A stretch of DNA of 64,000 bases from contig JALJCQ010000013.1 of the NCBI GenBank assembly GCA_023091665.1, forward strand, positions 3,472,001 to 3,536,000. The letters are read 5' to 3'. Origin of the DNA: Pythium myriotylum (taxonomy: Eukaryota; Oomycota; Peronosporomycetes; Pythiales; Pythiaceae). Of the stretch, positions 19,354 through 30,300 are shown one piece after another; position 1 is the stretch's first letter, and each line of letters opens with the position of its first letter. The notes under the pieces were generated by a model. The model was given only the letters and a program-made list of their open reading frames with translations. It had not been told where the DNA came from and searched no databases. A program made the translations under genes and the position numbers.

Positions 19354-21466
19354 ATGAACGAAGGCCTCGCCGCGCTCGTCGTGCTCGGGCTCTGGCTCGC
19401 CATGACGCTCGCGTGCTTCTTCACGTACCGCGCGAGCCGCAAGCGCAGCACGGCGCTCGCGCTCCACGCGCCGCTCCGGCCCGAGTGCGTTCTTGTTCTT
19501 TGTATGGGTGATTCGTTGGAAACGCAAGAAAGACTCATTTGGTTCCGTTAGATTGAATATCCACCGCACGGACGCGGCGTTGAGCCAGGCCGAGGAAGGC
19601 TTTAACGAGTGCGTGGGCTGCGGGTTCCAGAATTTCAAGCGCTCGATCTTCTGCCAGCTCTGCGGCGAAGTCATGGACGAGCCCTTGCGCAACCCGATCG
19701 AAAGCAAGAAAGACAAGAAGAGCCGCGGCAGCAGCACGAGCAAGACGCTCTCGTCGCTCTCGTCGCCGCGACGCGAAGCGCTCTCGTCCACGAACGTCGC
19801 GCGCCAGCACCGAGCGAGGTAAGCGAGAGATGCCATGTGAGAGTATGGGACATTTGTCAGGGTCATTTACATGGGTGATATGGATAGGAAACGACGAGAG
19901 TGGGTGCGAGAACTCGACGCGGCCGGCCAGTACAAGTGGAAGCGAGACCCGGACGCGGTCAAGAACCAGCCGATCCCCATGCCCAGCTACGTGCTCCACT
20001 TTGAGCCGGTGGATCCTCGGTTCTCCAAAACGTCGTTTGATCTGGAGATCGTCGAGCACACAGCCGGCTCGGACACGGCCGGGACGTCGGAAGAAGAGGA
20101 AGACCACGTCGTTCGCGAAGTCAAGGCTCCGATCCGTGTGACGTACCCGGAACGTGTGGAGGAAATCCGCGAGCTGTGCGAGGCCATGCGCGTGGTGCTC
20201 GAAGACCCGGCCACCGCCGATGCGCGCGAGTTCCCCGTGGACGTCGAAGCGACGATCGAGGCGCACCAGCTCGGCGGCACCGCACGCAGCTTCCACGAAC
20301 GGTTCCAGCACGACTTCCCAACCAAGCTCGCCGACTTTGTACGCACGACTTCGAATATCTTCGTGCCGCCGTCCGAGCTCCACATGAAGATCCACTTGGA
20401 CCGCCCGACGGTCGTGGAGGATTCGATGAAGCTCATGGCGCTGATCCAGGAAAAAGACGTGCGTGTGGCCTTCCGCATCGACTTTATCAACGAAAAGGCG
20501 GTGGATGCTGGCGGTGTGTACCGCGAGTGGTTCCTGCTGCTGAACGAAGGGCTGATCAAAAAAGAGAAGGGCATTTTCACGTGTGTCGACAAGACCGAGC
20601 AGACCTTCTTCCTCAACCCACATTCCGAGCACGACATTGGCGACGACCACTTGCTCTATTTCTTGTCGACTGGGCGCCTGCTCGGCCGCTCGTTACTAGA
20701 AGGAAACGCCACGGGCTTCCACTTGTCGCGTCCGCTGCTTAAGATCATTCTCGGTCAGCCGCTCAGCTTTTACGATCTCGAGTTCTTCGACCCAGAGGCG
20801 TTCAAGAACCTGATGTGGCTGCTTGAGAACGACAATGTTGACTCGTTATGTCTGGATTTCAGTGTCTCCGAACTTGTCGGTGGCGAGATGGTGACTGTCG
20901 ACCTCATCCCAGAAGGCCGGGACATTCCGGTGACAGACTCGAACAAACTTGAGTACGTTGATCGACTCTTCCGGTATCGGATTTTTGAGAGCGTGTCCCC
21001 GCAGCTCTATGCGTTCTTGCGGGGCTTGTATGAAGTCATCCCGCCTGAGTTGTTCCTCATGTTCGACTCGGAGGAGCTCGACCTGGTATTGTGTGGCCCT
21101 GACGAAGTTGACGTGGATGACTGGGAGCGCAACACGAAATACACGAGCGATCTGTACAAGCACCCGGCGCTGAAGTGGTTCTGGGAGATTGTCCGAGAAA
21201 TGCCCAATGAGTATCGAAGGCGATTGCTCCAGTTCGCCACGGGATCGTCTCGCGTGCCTTCCTCTGGGTTCAGTGCGTTGACCAGCTACGATGGTCGTCT
21301 GTGTCCGTTCACGTTGAAAGGTATCGATCTACGTGATGAAGGCTACGTGCGAAGCCACGCTTGCTTCAACCGACTAGATCTGCCACGACACACAGACAAA
21401 GCCAAGCTGAAACGGATCCTCTACGCCATCCTGGACACGGAGCAGCACGGCTTCACTGATTCTTGA
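19354..21466 (+). CDS. Membrane-anchored HECT E3 ubiquitin ligase with RanBP2-type zinc finger
   Basis: Exons 19354-19484, 19552-19818 and 19888-21466, with introns of 67 and 69 nt (GTGCGT/TAG and GTAAGC/TAG) and the frame kept, giving 658 residues. Residues ~5-25 form one hydrophobic segment followed by Arg/Lys, a likely signal anchor. A four-Cys finger follows (CVGCGFQNFKRSIFCQLC, spacing C-x2-C-x10-C-x2-C), typical of RanBP2/NZF fingers that bind ubiquitin or RNA. A Ser/Lys-rich linker leads to the HECT domain, which spans roughly residues 290-658. The catalytic Cys is at about 625 in HACFNRLDLP, followed by the usual C-terminal tail. Expected role: substrate ubiquitination at a membrane. 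It converges on the elicitin gene 133 bp away. Confidence 0.92.
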
Positions 21467-21599
21467 TGGAACTATTTTACTATTTTGCATGGCTCACAGT
21501 AAGTGAAAAATTGATGTGGCTCGGTGAGACTCGTTCACGAACTTCGACTTCATACTGCATGTCACATTCGTTTCCATCATCGGCTTGCGTGTTGTAGCT

Positions 21600-21998
21600 T
21601 CACCACATCGGGCAAATCACAGGCGAAGGGGTGTTAGTGCGAGCGTTGCACGCAACCGTGAACTGCCCGACGATCTGTTCGTAAAAGTTGACTCGCTCGT
21701 TGCTGACCTTGTCCACCACAGTGCAGTCACCCGTCGGTGGTTTGACTGCGAGCGTGTTGGCCAGCATGACTCGGCAATCGGCACTCGCACAGAATTGGTC
21801 ATACAACGAGGGATCGCCTGGAACTTGGAAATTTGAGGTCGCGTATCCTGTGGCGATGCGACAGGCTGCGACGTCCGCGTTCGAAGACAGAATCCAGGGG
21901 CGGATGTAGGTGGCGCTGCACGCCAAACTCGCGAGTTCGGCCTCCGCATACGAGGCGATGAGTGGGAGGATGAAAACTGCAGCACGGGAAAAACGCAT
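21600..21998 (-). CDS. Elicitin-like secreted protein
   Basis: 132 residues from the ATG at 21998, with a signal peptide (MRFSRAAVFILPLIASYAEA). The six-Cys elicitin pattern is present: an N-terminal Cys near 27, a second in VAAC, the paired FCASADC (C-x4-C), one after GDC and one near VAC. A seventh Cys lies in the short C-terminal tail (VICPMW). Elicitins bind sterols and lipids and are secreted by oomycetes. Unlike the next two genes it lacks a Thr/Pro stalk, so it would be a free secreted form. It is the most diverged of the three neighbours. Sterol binding itself cannot be read here. Confidence 0.85.
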   Translation of the reverse strand: MRFSRAAVFILPLIASYAEAELASLACSATYIRPWILSSNADVAACRIATGYATSNFQVPGDPSLYDQFCASADCRVMLANTLAVKPPTGDCTVVDKVSNERVNFYEQIVGQFTVACNARTNTPSPVICPMW

Positions 21999-22896
21999 GG
22001 TGTCGATTCGTCTTGGTTGGTTCTTGTATTGTCTGGAAATGAAGGGAATGGGAGGCTCGCCGTCTTTTAGTCAGTTATTCTTCGTATCACATCTCGCGCT
22101 CCTCACGAGTTTCTAGTCGGCATGGATTTCTTCGTATCACAACTCACGCTCTTTTCAGTGGGAGGTGCGCGATATGTGATACGAAGCGAGGTGAATTAAT
22201 ACGAAGCACTGGAATTGCAGTGAAGCGATAATTGCGTAGGTTTGATGTGCGAGTTCTTGGAATGAAAAACCATTTACGCCTACTAAATGCGTGACTCCAG
22301 TTATTGCAACGCCCAAGATGCTCATAGGGACATTGGACGCGGAATAACAGTGCTTGTGCTGTGTCTCGCCATTACATTGGAGCCATGGTGCTGGTTTGGG
22401 CTATGGCTAATGACGAAGATTCGACACTTGGTAGTAGAATGTTCACGAAGTTGTATGGGGCCTGGCGAAAGTGAGGTCGCTTGTGTAGTGGGTGGAGTTT
22501 TCAGTACCATGACATACTCTGATCTTATCACTACCCGGGGCTCTCACCGGGTCTCGTCAGAATCTATTCTTCAAGTGCTTTTCTGCCAGAGCAAGATCTG
22601 CAGCATACGTGAAGGGAGATACGTGAGGGTGTTGACCAGAACGGAGGACAGTGCGAGCTGAAACCAAGCGAAACGAAGCACGAGAGGACAAGGTCATCAC
22701 TACGGACGGAGCTGATCTTCAATCAGGCTCCATCGGGACAGTGGTGTGATATCGAGACATCGTAACAACAACAACAGAGTCTCATTCTGGTGTTTGGAAC
22801 CACATGGAAAATACGACAAGCGAGGGTATACATTAGAGGGGAAAAAAGCACAAAACCTACACGAACGAGCCGCTCGTGTCAAAACTGAGTCGCCGC
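21999..22896. other. Intergenic between two elicitin genes
   Basis: Holds the repeat cluster listed separately near 22078-22208. A 124-codon ATG frame at 22287-22661 has no recognisable domain and is not called. Confidence 0.4.
22078..22208. repeat. Short direct and inverted repeats upstream of the first elicitin
   Basis: TTCTTCGTATCACA occurs at 22078-22091 and 22128-22141 in direct orientation. Its reverse complement core TGTGATACGAAG occurs at 22175-22186, and a further ATACGAAGC at 22200-22208. The second direct copy and the inverted copy could form a stem. The cluster lies 80-210 bp upstream of the elicitin ATG at 21998, so it may be a regulatory element or a small mobile-element remnant. 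Confidence 0.6.
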
Positions 22897-23412
22897 TTAG
22901 CACTTCGGGCGCTGCGTGGTCGGAGGCGGCGTGGTCGGGGCCACGGTGGTCACCGCAGGCGTGGTCGGCGTCGGGGTGGTCGGAGGAGGAGTGGTCGGGG
23001 CCACGGTGGTCGGAGGAGGAGTGGTTGGGGCAGCCGTGGTCGGGGCAGGCGTGGGCGGGATGGGCGTGCCGTGGGGGATACCCTTGCAGGCCTCGGTGAA
23101 CTTGTCGATGACCTCGGCGTAGAACGGCGTGGCGACCGTTCCGACCTTGACCGTGCAGTCCGCGGCCGGCTTGACGGCGTTGACGGCCGCGATCATGTCA
23201 ATGCAGTCGCCCGACGTGCAGAAAGTCGTCTTGGTGGCGTCAGTCGGGAGCGAGTACGGGTTGCCCTTGAAGCCCGTAGCAGCGAGACAGGCCGCAGCCG
23301 GTCCGGAGCTGCTGAGAATCCACGGCTTGATCACAGCCGACGGGCAGCTCGCGAGCGTCTGGGCGTCGACAGCGACGGCGGTGGCGACGAGAGCGACGAG
23401 AGCGAACTTCAT
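22897..23412 (-). CDS. Elicitin with Thr/Pro-rich stalk
   Basis: 171 residues from the ATG at 23412. The signal peptide is about residues 1-18. The elicitin core has six Cys, including CTSGDC (C-x4-C), and the strongly conserved KPWILSSSGPAAACLAATGF and NPYSLPTD segments shared with the next gene. From about residue 115 to the end is a stalk of TTPPPTT/APTT repeats ending in QRPKC. The last residue is Cys and there is no hydrophobic GPI tail, so a wall-linked rather than GPI-anchored form is possible. It is a close paralogue of the gene at 24348-24884 and shares an upstream element with it. It may act in sterol or lipid capture and, in plant pathogens, as a recognised elicitor (family knowledge). 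Confidence 0.92.
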   Translation of the reverse strand: MKFALVALVATAVAVDAQTLASCPSAVIKPWILSSSGPAAACLAATGFKGNPYSLPTDATKTTFCTSGDCIDMIAAVNAVKPAADCTVKVGTVATPFYAEVIDKFTEACKGIPHGTPIPPTPAPTTAAPTTPPPTTVAPTTPPPTTPTPTTPAVTTVAPTTPPPTTQRPKC

Positions 23413-24347
23413 GGCGGACTAATTTGACTTGGCGCAGGCAAATTGGGGAATGGATGAAGACAACGAGCCGTGCCCTGAGCAGGAGAGAGCCTGGCGTGAA
23501 GCAGGAGCGAAGAGGAGCGAAGGGAACAGACTGGGTGGGTGGAGTGCTCGTGGGAAAGGCCTCGCGTGGGCTAGGACTTGGCCGAAAATTGGAACCCACA
23601 GAGGGAGGCAAGTCAGCCCGAGGTGTAACGTGGGACGTTGAGCTCTACATAAAAGAGCCATGTCAGAGCGTGCGCGCACCTCCGACGTCGGAATCCTGCG
23701 ATGGCTGGGGTGGCATTTTCCTCACAATGGCCCAAGCGCGATGCGGCTGGATGCTGATGCGTGGTCCTGTGTGTGCTGACCAAATGGGCGTCGTGGAAGC
23801 TTGTGTGTGGACTTGGCAACTCTCTTATTGAGCAACTTCAACCGAGTCCGGTGTCACGGGTTCTGACTCACTCGTGAGGCAGGACCTCCTGACCAGAGAA
23901 CAGGTGGCTGGACGTGGATGCGGCTCAGTCGTCAGAGGAGCCCGGGGTCCCGGGGTCCCGGGGTCCTGGGTCCTTCTTTCTGCAATCCCTTCTCAGTCCT
24001 CGAATCGAACGCCGACGAGCAGAGAGAGAGAGAGAACCATCATGCGTGGCGAGCTTGTCACCGACTGACCCACTCGGTCATGTCCTTGGTCTCCTTCCTC
24101 GTTCGATCCTCCATATCCGCCACCAAGCCCCTCCCACGAACAAGAACGCCAAGTCCCAGCGAGATCAAGCAAGTGCATCCATACATTTTTTGTCTCGGAT
24201 CATTTACCAGCGACTACTACGGCCACGACAGGCGTGCCCCACGCGAAAGCGTTCTGTGGACGGGAAGAACGAGGTGGCTCGCCGGCGGTCGACGATGCCG
24301 GGAGGCACTCGGAAGATCAAAAACTCCCGCACACGAGCTATGGAGGC
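23413..24347. other. Intergenic between two stalked elicitin genes
   Basis: Contains the 5' region of the elicitin at 22897-23412, with the inverted repeat listed next, and the 3' region of the following one. A GA microsatellite lies at ~24020-24032. No gene recognised. Confidence 0.4.
23421..23444. promoter_or_regulatory. Inverted repeat AATTTG-N12-CAAATT upstream of stalked elicitin
   Basis: AATTTG at 23421-23426 and CAAATT at 23439-23444 lie 8 bp upstream of the elicitin ATG (minus strand, 23412). The same arrangement with the same 12-nt spacing precedes the paralogue at 24884. It is followed in both by a GGGAATG-type sequence. Confidence 0.55.
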
Positions 24348-24884
24348 TTAGCACTGCGGACGCTGAGTCGTTGGCGTCGGAGCAGGCGTCGGGGCTGGGG
24401 TAGGAGCAGGCGTCGGAGCAGGCGTTGGGGCTGGCGTAGGAGCTGGCGTAGGAGCTGGTGTCGGGGCAGGCGTCGGGGCAGGGGTTGGGGCGGGCGTCGG
24501 GGCAGGCGTCGGGGCCGGCGTAGGAGCGATCGTCGGAACGGCAGCGCAGGTCTCCTTGAACTTGTCGAGGATGCCGGCGTAGAAGTCGGTGTTGACGCTG
24601 TTAAGCTTGACGTAGCAGTCCCCGGTCGCGGGCTTGACGGCGTACGTGGCCTCGAGCATGGCCAAGCAGTCCGACGACGTGCAGAAGGTCGTGGCCGTGG
24701 TGTCAGTCGGGAGGGAGTACGGGTTGCCCTTGAAGCCAGTCGCGGCGAGGCACAGCGACGCCGGAGCCGTGCTGCTCAGGATCCACGGCTTGATCGTGGT
24801 CGCATTGCAGCTCACGGTCGCGAGCTGAGCATCCGCAGAGGTGGCGGCGAGCACGGCGAGCACGGCAGCAGCAGCAAACTTCAT
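24348..24884 (-). CDS. Elicitin with long TPAP-repeat stalk
   Basis: 178 residues from the ATG at 24884. The frame is open further upstream, but the signal peptide starts here ([19 protein letters not shown]). Six-Cys elicitin core with CTSSDC (C-x4-C), [20 protein letters not shown] and NPYSLPTD, nearly the same as its neighbour. The C-terminal third is about a dozen tandem TPAP units ending in QRPQC, a rod-like, probably O-glycosylated stalk. The repeat is also visible at DNA level. A recent local duplication with the previous gene is likely. No GPI tail is seen. Confidence 0.92.
   Translation of the reverse strand: MKFAAAAVLAVLAATSADAQLATVSCNATTIKPWILSSTAPASLCLAATGFKGNPYSLPTDTTATTFCTSSDCLAMLEATYAVKPATGDCYVKLNSVNTDFYAGILDKFKETCAAVPTIAPTPAPTPAPTPAPTPAPTPAPTPAPTPAPTPAPTPAPTPAPTPAPTPAPTPTTQRPQC
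24366..24531 (-). repeat. Tandem repeat encoding TPAP units
   Basis: Consecutive 6- and 12-nt units of the type GC(A/C)GG(C/T)GT(C/T)GG(A/G/C) fill this stretch and encode alternating Thr-Pro and Ala-Pro. Synonymous variation between units is high at two positions. Such an array is expected to vary in length between strains. Confidence 0.8.
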
Positions 24885-24896
24885 TTCTTTCGGTCT

Positions 24897-24920
24897 AATT
24901 TGTCTCGACAAAGGCAAATT
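24897..24920. promoter_or_regulatory. Inverted repeat AATTTG-N12-CAAATT upstream of TPAP elicitin
   Basis: AATTTG at 24897-24902 and CAAATT at 24915-24920, 12 bp before the ATG of the elicitin at 24884. The 12-nt spacing matches the copy at 23421-23444, while the spacer sequence differs, so the arms rather than the whole block are conserved. Confidence 0.55.
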
Positions 24921-26339
24921 CGGGAATGCCTCCAGCCCAGACGAAGATAGGAGTCCGTCTCCCACGACGTGCCAGTCTCACCCCCCACGCGTGCAGCAGT
25001 CAGGATGGAGCTCTGCTCTCTCCATGTGATTCCGAGCCAACAACATTCGAGAATCTCTCGCGATCAGCCCTTTCGAGCTGGACATTAGGGGGAGGAGAAT
25101 GATCATAGGGGAGGGCCCTCATCCAGTGTCTCACGCTCCAGTCACTCCCATCAAAATCCCTAACGTTATGTTCCAGCTTTTTCAAGGCCGCCAGCTGCGA
25201 TCTCTCGTCACAGTAGACTCGACAAGGGCCAAGTCTCGTGGGCGATTCTTTTTGCCATATCCTAGTATTTGGCACCAACTCGGCCAAACAAATTCGCGAG
25301 GCCTCGTCACGTGCACGGGGGCGATGGGGGAGGCCGATGGCTGATCGTTGGCTCGTTGTTCTGGTGCAAACCCTGGCGCGGCTCTTGTGCCCACAGTACA
25401 AGCACCGGGGACATGACAGCTGGTCGTGACCCGGGGGCCTTTCTACGGGTTGCTCTTGGAGTTTGTATACATGTTCGAAAACCTCGAGGAGCTCAGTTGA
25501 AGTTCAATATCCCACTCTTCTCACCCGGTCATGTCGTACATAAAACGTACCGTACCAGGAAACCGGAATCGACAATGGTCCGACGCGCCTCGGTGAATCT
25601 GCTTCGACTGTCACGCCTGCTCCAGGACAATGCCAACCTCGTTCATGCACGAGGAGAGTACTGGACATCGTAGTTTGATAGACAGCATCGCTGTAGAGAG
25701 CGAAGTCATCAACATGACGATCCTCTGCCTTCTCCCGCGAGTTTCGAGTTTCCCGAAAAAGCGATGACTGACCTCGCGCCCTTCTAAACAATTTATGGAA
25801 GCGGGCTCCACCACGTGGGAGATCTGCCCCCTTTCCACTTGTTGAAGATGGGACAGACGAATCACGCGTGCTAGGGTGGATTTGTCAGTGGGATGGAACG
25901 CCAGAACGGGTTTCGCAAATGAAGGAGCTTGTGAGATTCGGAAGTCCCAAGCTTCCATCGAGCGCAAACGTCTCCTCCTCCCAGCACGTCAGCTTTTCGT
26001 TGCTGTCGGACGTGAAGAGATAGCTCGTGATCATTTTCCCGCTGCTTCAGCCTGCATCCAGAAAATGGTGGGGCCCTGATATATGCCGTTACAGCGAATG
26101 ACTCGAACTGGACTTCCAGTCACGCCACAGCATTGTTCACTCTACAGTACATACTGTATACTGTAACGCGCCTTGTTTGGCAATCGGCTTCGGTTCTGCT
26201 CTCTGATTGCTGGTCGGCCTAGCTTCAACACCCTTCATTCCATGGGATTTTTTCCTCACTGGAATCCACAACAGTGTATGTGTAATGTACACTGATATCG
26301 TCCCACACTCGCAGTGACCGAGAACGCAGAACCGGCTTG
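24921..26339. other. 1.4 kb region without recognised genes
   Basis: Several frames of 60-135 codons on both strands, none with a recognisable domain and most overlapping each other. Composition is more AT-rich than the elicitin genes. It may be decayed sequence. Confidence 0.4.
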
Positions 26340-26690
26340 GGTTACCAACTCCAGGCACATCCTCTTTGATTCGAAGGTTCGCAAGGAGGGAGCTTGCTTC
26401 CGGCGTTTGCGCTGAACCTCGCACCTGCTCGTCACCGCATCGCTCGTGTTTTGGCCGAGACAGTGCCCCGTGGAAGCTTTCCTGATGCTGAGTCTTCTCG
26501 ACGTCACAAGGGATGAAAGGACTCGTTTCAGCGCGGCCCAAGACCTTTATCTTGTGAAGACCCTAGGACTGCCTAGCTTTCTTGGATGAAGACTTCACAG
26601 AAACACTCCCATCGTCAACACTGACGTCCCCACGATGGACCTCGATACCGTTGCTTCCTATAGTGATCCAAGAATGCTTTTTAAGTTGGT
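26340..26690 (-). pseudogene. Relic of the neighbouring S74-protein gene (3' flank plus internal segment)
   Basis: Two blocks match the gene at 27395-30495 in the same orientation. Positions ~26505-26575 (GA(A/G)(A/G)GGCTCGTTCCAGCGCG-like, then CTTTTATCT.GTGA and AC(T)GACTGCCT) match that gene's 3' flank at ~27338-27413. Directly after, ~26580-26670 matches its internal coding segment at ~28976-29066 almost base for base (the GATGAAGACTT.ACAGAAACAC segment). Weaker similarity also links ~26380-26420 to ~27200-27245 (TTCC.CGTTTG.GCTGAACCTCG). The middle ~1.6 kb is missing. This is a truncated duplicate with an internal deletion. Confidence 0.75.
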
Positions 26691-27394
26691 ACCTTGATGA
26701 AAACGAAGTTGTTCGGAGCCACGTGCCGAGTGAATATCCAGCGAAGTACCCAAGCTATACCGAATAAGTCCAAGAGGAACTGTCGTTCATGGACGAAGGA
26801 GATGCCGATTCCGGATGTGGCAATGGACGGAGTTCATTGCGAAGACCACTTGAATCGTTTTTCACCCAAGGAGAGCTTTGGCACAAGGCACTCTTTCCGC
26901 TCGAGCTCACGATGTACGAAAAAACAGAAGGGACCTCAGTTTATCTAGACGTTGATCGCAAAAGACGTCGAACATCGCTGACGGATGCCTACGTCGTGAT
27001 GCTATCGATGAGCAGTATCTCGCGGAATCCTTCCGCACAAAAGGAACGACCCGTCTTTGACGAATCTGATGCACTATTTTTTTTTCAGTCCTGTTCAGGC
27101 GGAGAAGTGTCTGGACTGTTCGATGGATGAGTTCAAGAACACTGTTCCTTGCGAGAATAGTTTTCTGACATCCATAGTTGTGCTTTTCGTCAAGTTTGGA
27201 GGAGTGTGAGCACGCTTCCACGTTTGTGCTGAACCTCGGACATCGCGTAGGATGGGTCTCGAAAATGCCCTTTGCAAGTTTTGTTTAAAGAAAGCTTACA
27301 CGGTCTCCCATCGAAGAACATATTCGATTTTGTAAGTGATGAGAGGGCTCGTTCCAGCGCGACACCGCGCCTTTTATCTCGTGAGAAGTGTTTT
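26691..27394. other. 3' flank of the S74-protein gene
   Basis: No gene recognised. Minus-strand frames at 26907-27277 and plus-strand frames at 26694-27130 have no domains. Part of this DNA is the source of the duplicated flank described at 26340-26690. Confidence 0.4.
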
Positions 27395-30300
27395 CTACCC
27401 TACGACTGCCTGGAGAACTAGTTCTCGGAGCTCCTGGACCTCCCTCCTTAGTCGATCCACCTCATCATGCAGCATTTGATTCTCCTGGTGCACTTGCTTC
27501 ACAGCCTCAGCCACGATGGGCACAATGCGAGCGTAGGCGACGTACTTGTACCCGTCTGCGTCGTGCTCGACCACTTCTGGGAGTACGCGCTCGACTTGCT
27601 GGGCCACGAAGCCGACCTCTCGTCGCTCGCTGAATTTGCGGTGAGGGAACTCGTCCAGACGGTACGAATACTCGACAGCTCGAAGTTGGGAGATCCATTC
27701 CAGCGCTGTATCCCCGTCAATAGGCTCGATGTCCGTCTTGAACCTCTCGTCGGACGCATCGATGTAAGCTCCCGAGCCCATGACCTGGCCATCGACCATG
27801 ATACCGGCCCCGAAGAACGCCTGGTTCTCGACGAAGAGCTCGCCGCTGACCTCGACCATCTCGATGTCGGTCATGTTGACGTTGCTAATGTGGCCGCCGA
27901 CGATCTCGACGCCCACAAGTTCACTCTGTGTCATATCGATGCGCCCCGTGATGCTGTGTGCGTCTAGCTTGTCCACTGACAAGAGCCCAAGTGACGAGTC
28001 GAACTTGAGCTGCTCGGCCTGGCTCAGCTCGCCACCTTTGCCGTACACGGCAACGTACCCAGCTCGTTGGCTCGCGACTTGCAAGTTGTTGACTGTTAGC
28101 TTGATCTCGCCAAAGTTGAGATCATTCGCGGCCTCAAAGCTCTTGACTCCCGAGATCGTCGATGTGTCAAACGATGCCGCAGTCAACGCTCGCCAGTCAC
28201 GACCGTCGAACACAAAGATCGCGGCCGCTGTTGGCTTGACCGAGACGTCTCCTTCCAGCGACTGCGCGTCCTCGTTCTGGATCACGAGAAGTTGACCAGC
28301 ATAAGCATTTGTCGTGTCAAGCTTAACGATGTTGCGAGCTGCCTCTCCATCGTCAGTGACTCGCACGTAGCTGATCGTTGCCGGGATCTCGATGACGTCG
28401 CCTGCAAGAATCTTGACGTGTGAGAACACCATCTGACCCTTCGAGACTAGAGCCCCTTCGGAGATGATGCGTCCTTTGTCAAGCGTCATAATATCGCCTC
28501 GTGTGGTGATTGTGCCATCGCTTTGAATCGCAACGATAGTATCTGGAATGCCGTCGCTGTTGGTGAGGTCCACGGCTTCGAGAAGCCGGTACGGCGGATC
28601 TGTCGCAACGCTTTGGTTCACGACAAACTCGATCATGCTGCCTGCATAGTGGGTGTGAGATGACGAGAGCGAGAGGATCGCGCCGTTGATGGCGTTATTG
28701 CGTACGCTGAGTCCTCCGTCCTCGATGTTGAAGCCGCCTCGAGTTGTAACTGAGCCCGTTTCGACCACGACTCCACCGCTTTTGACCGTAAGTCCTCCTG
28801 CGTGGATGATCTGGCCACCGGATGCGATATCAACGCCACCAGCCGCAACTTTTAGTCCACCACTGTGGATACGAGTTTCCCCCGAGCCAAGCACTTCGAA
28901 CATAGGCTGTTCGACACCAGAAACTGACGCTGATATGAGAGACCCTCCCATAGTTCCTTCGACTTGAATTGCTTTCTTGGATGAAGACTTGACAGAAACA
29001 CTACCATGGTCAATATTGACGTCCCCACGACGGACCTGGACACCATCACTGCCGATGTTGATCCCTCCTTGAAGGATCTGCACACCCCCTGAAAGGATTT
29101 GCAAGCCCCCGCCATGAACTTTGACTCCACCTTTAAGAACTTCGATGCCGCCGTCGTGCACGACGACAGTTCCAGAACTTGTGACACGGAAGACGACGGA
29201 ACTCTGCTTCGTTAATCGAAGAAAGTCGGCAGCACTAGTAGCAGTGTGGGTATCCAGTCTCAAGAGCGGTTCTGTCGCCGCTGGTAACAAGGAAGTGTCT
29301 TCGGTTGCGACCACCTGCATTCGACCGTTCTGTAGCTTGATGTCTGCTCCATCGAGAACGAGAGCACCGCCATTATTGATCCGCACTTGTCCGTCCTGAA
29401 CAACTAGATCGCCGTCTTTCAAGTATACTGATCCTTCGTGGAAGACTGTGTCGCCCATTCCGTCCATGGAGAAGACTGTCGCGCCTGCGATGTCAGCCTT
29501 GATGAGGTTGAACTCGGTCGACTTGTCGCGCTTGGTCGACACACGCAGCACATTTCCCTGAAAAAAAGGCCCTGTTGATGGCGCAACCAGAATATCTTCC
29601 TCGTCTTTGTTGTTGGCACAGTTGTCGCCATAGAATCCTTCCTCGCACGTGCAAAGGCCAGTCCGGTCGCTGCACACGCCGTGCTTACTGCACGCGTCGT
29701 ATGGCCTAACTTGAGAGTCTGACACGGATTGAAATGAGCACTGGATACCGACTCCCAGCCCCAAAGGCGAGCCATTTTTGGTGACTTGCACGTCGCTACC
29801 ATCACACCAGAACTCGTTCGATCCGGGGTTGCCGTCGTGGCGATAGAGATTGTTCATGACCGGATACACGGGGAACGAGTGCATCGTGATCTCAAAAGTG
29901 GCGGATGCCGGTGCATTGAACTCGACTCGTTCACACGACTGCGGTATCAACATCAATCCAGTCAGCTCAAAGAAAGATTCGTCGTGGTTGCTGGGTCAGC
30001 ATACGCACCACATCCGCGAAGTTCTGGAAGCGGCGGAAGACCCTCGTGCACGCGTCGCTGGTCATATCGCCCAGCGGCATCTCCATTTCCACGGAGTGAG
30101 CATGGAACGTCAAGACCAGTTTGCCCTGCAACGCGTACTGGCTCGCCGCGCTGGTCGTCAAGCCGCCAAGTGACGGCGGTCCGCTCACGACAAGCCGAAT
30201 CTTCTTGTCGTTCTTCCGGTCTGTCGTCGGATCCACGCCGTGCGGACACATCTCTAATACAACCCAGCGACGCATTAGTGCGAGTAGATCGCTGTTCAAA

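Noticed and set aside
22287..22661. 124-codon ATG frame between elicitin genes
   Set aside because: No domain, no signal peptide, and the composition is not gene-like.
24366..24531. CRISPR-like array
   Set aside because: The short repeat units are directly adjacent without spacers and encode the TPAP stalk of an elicitin.
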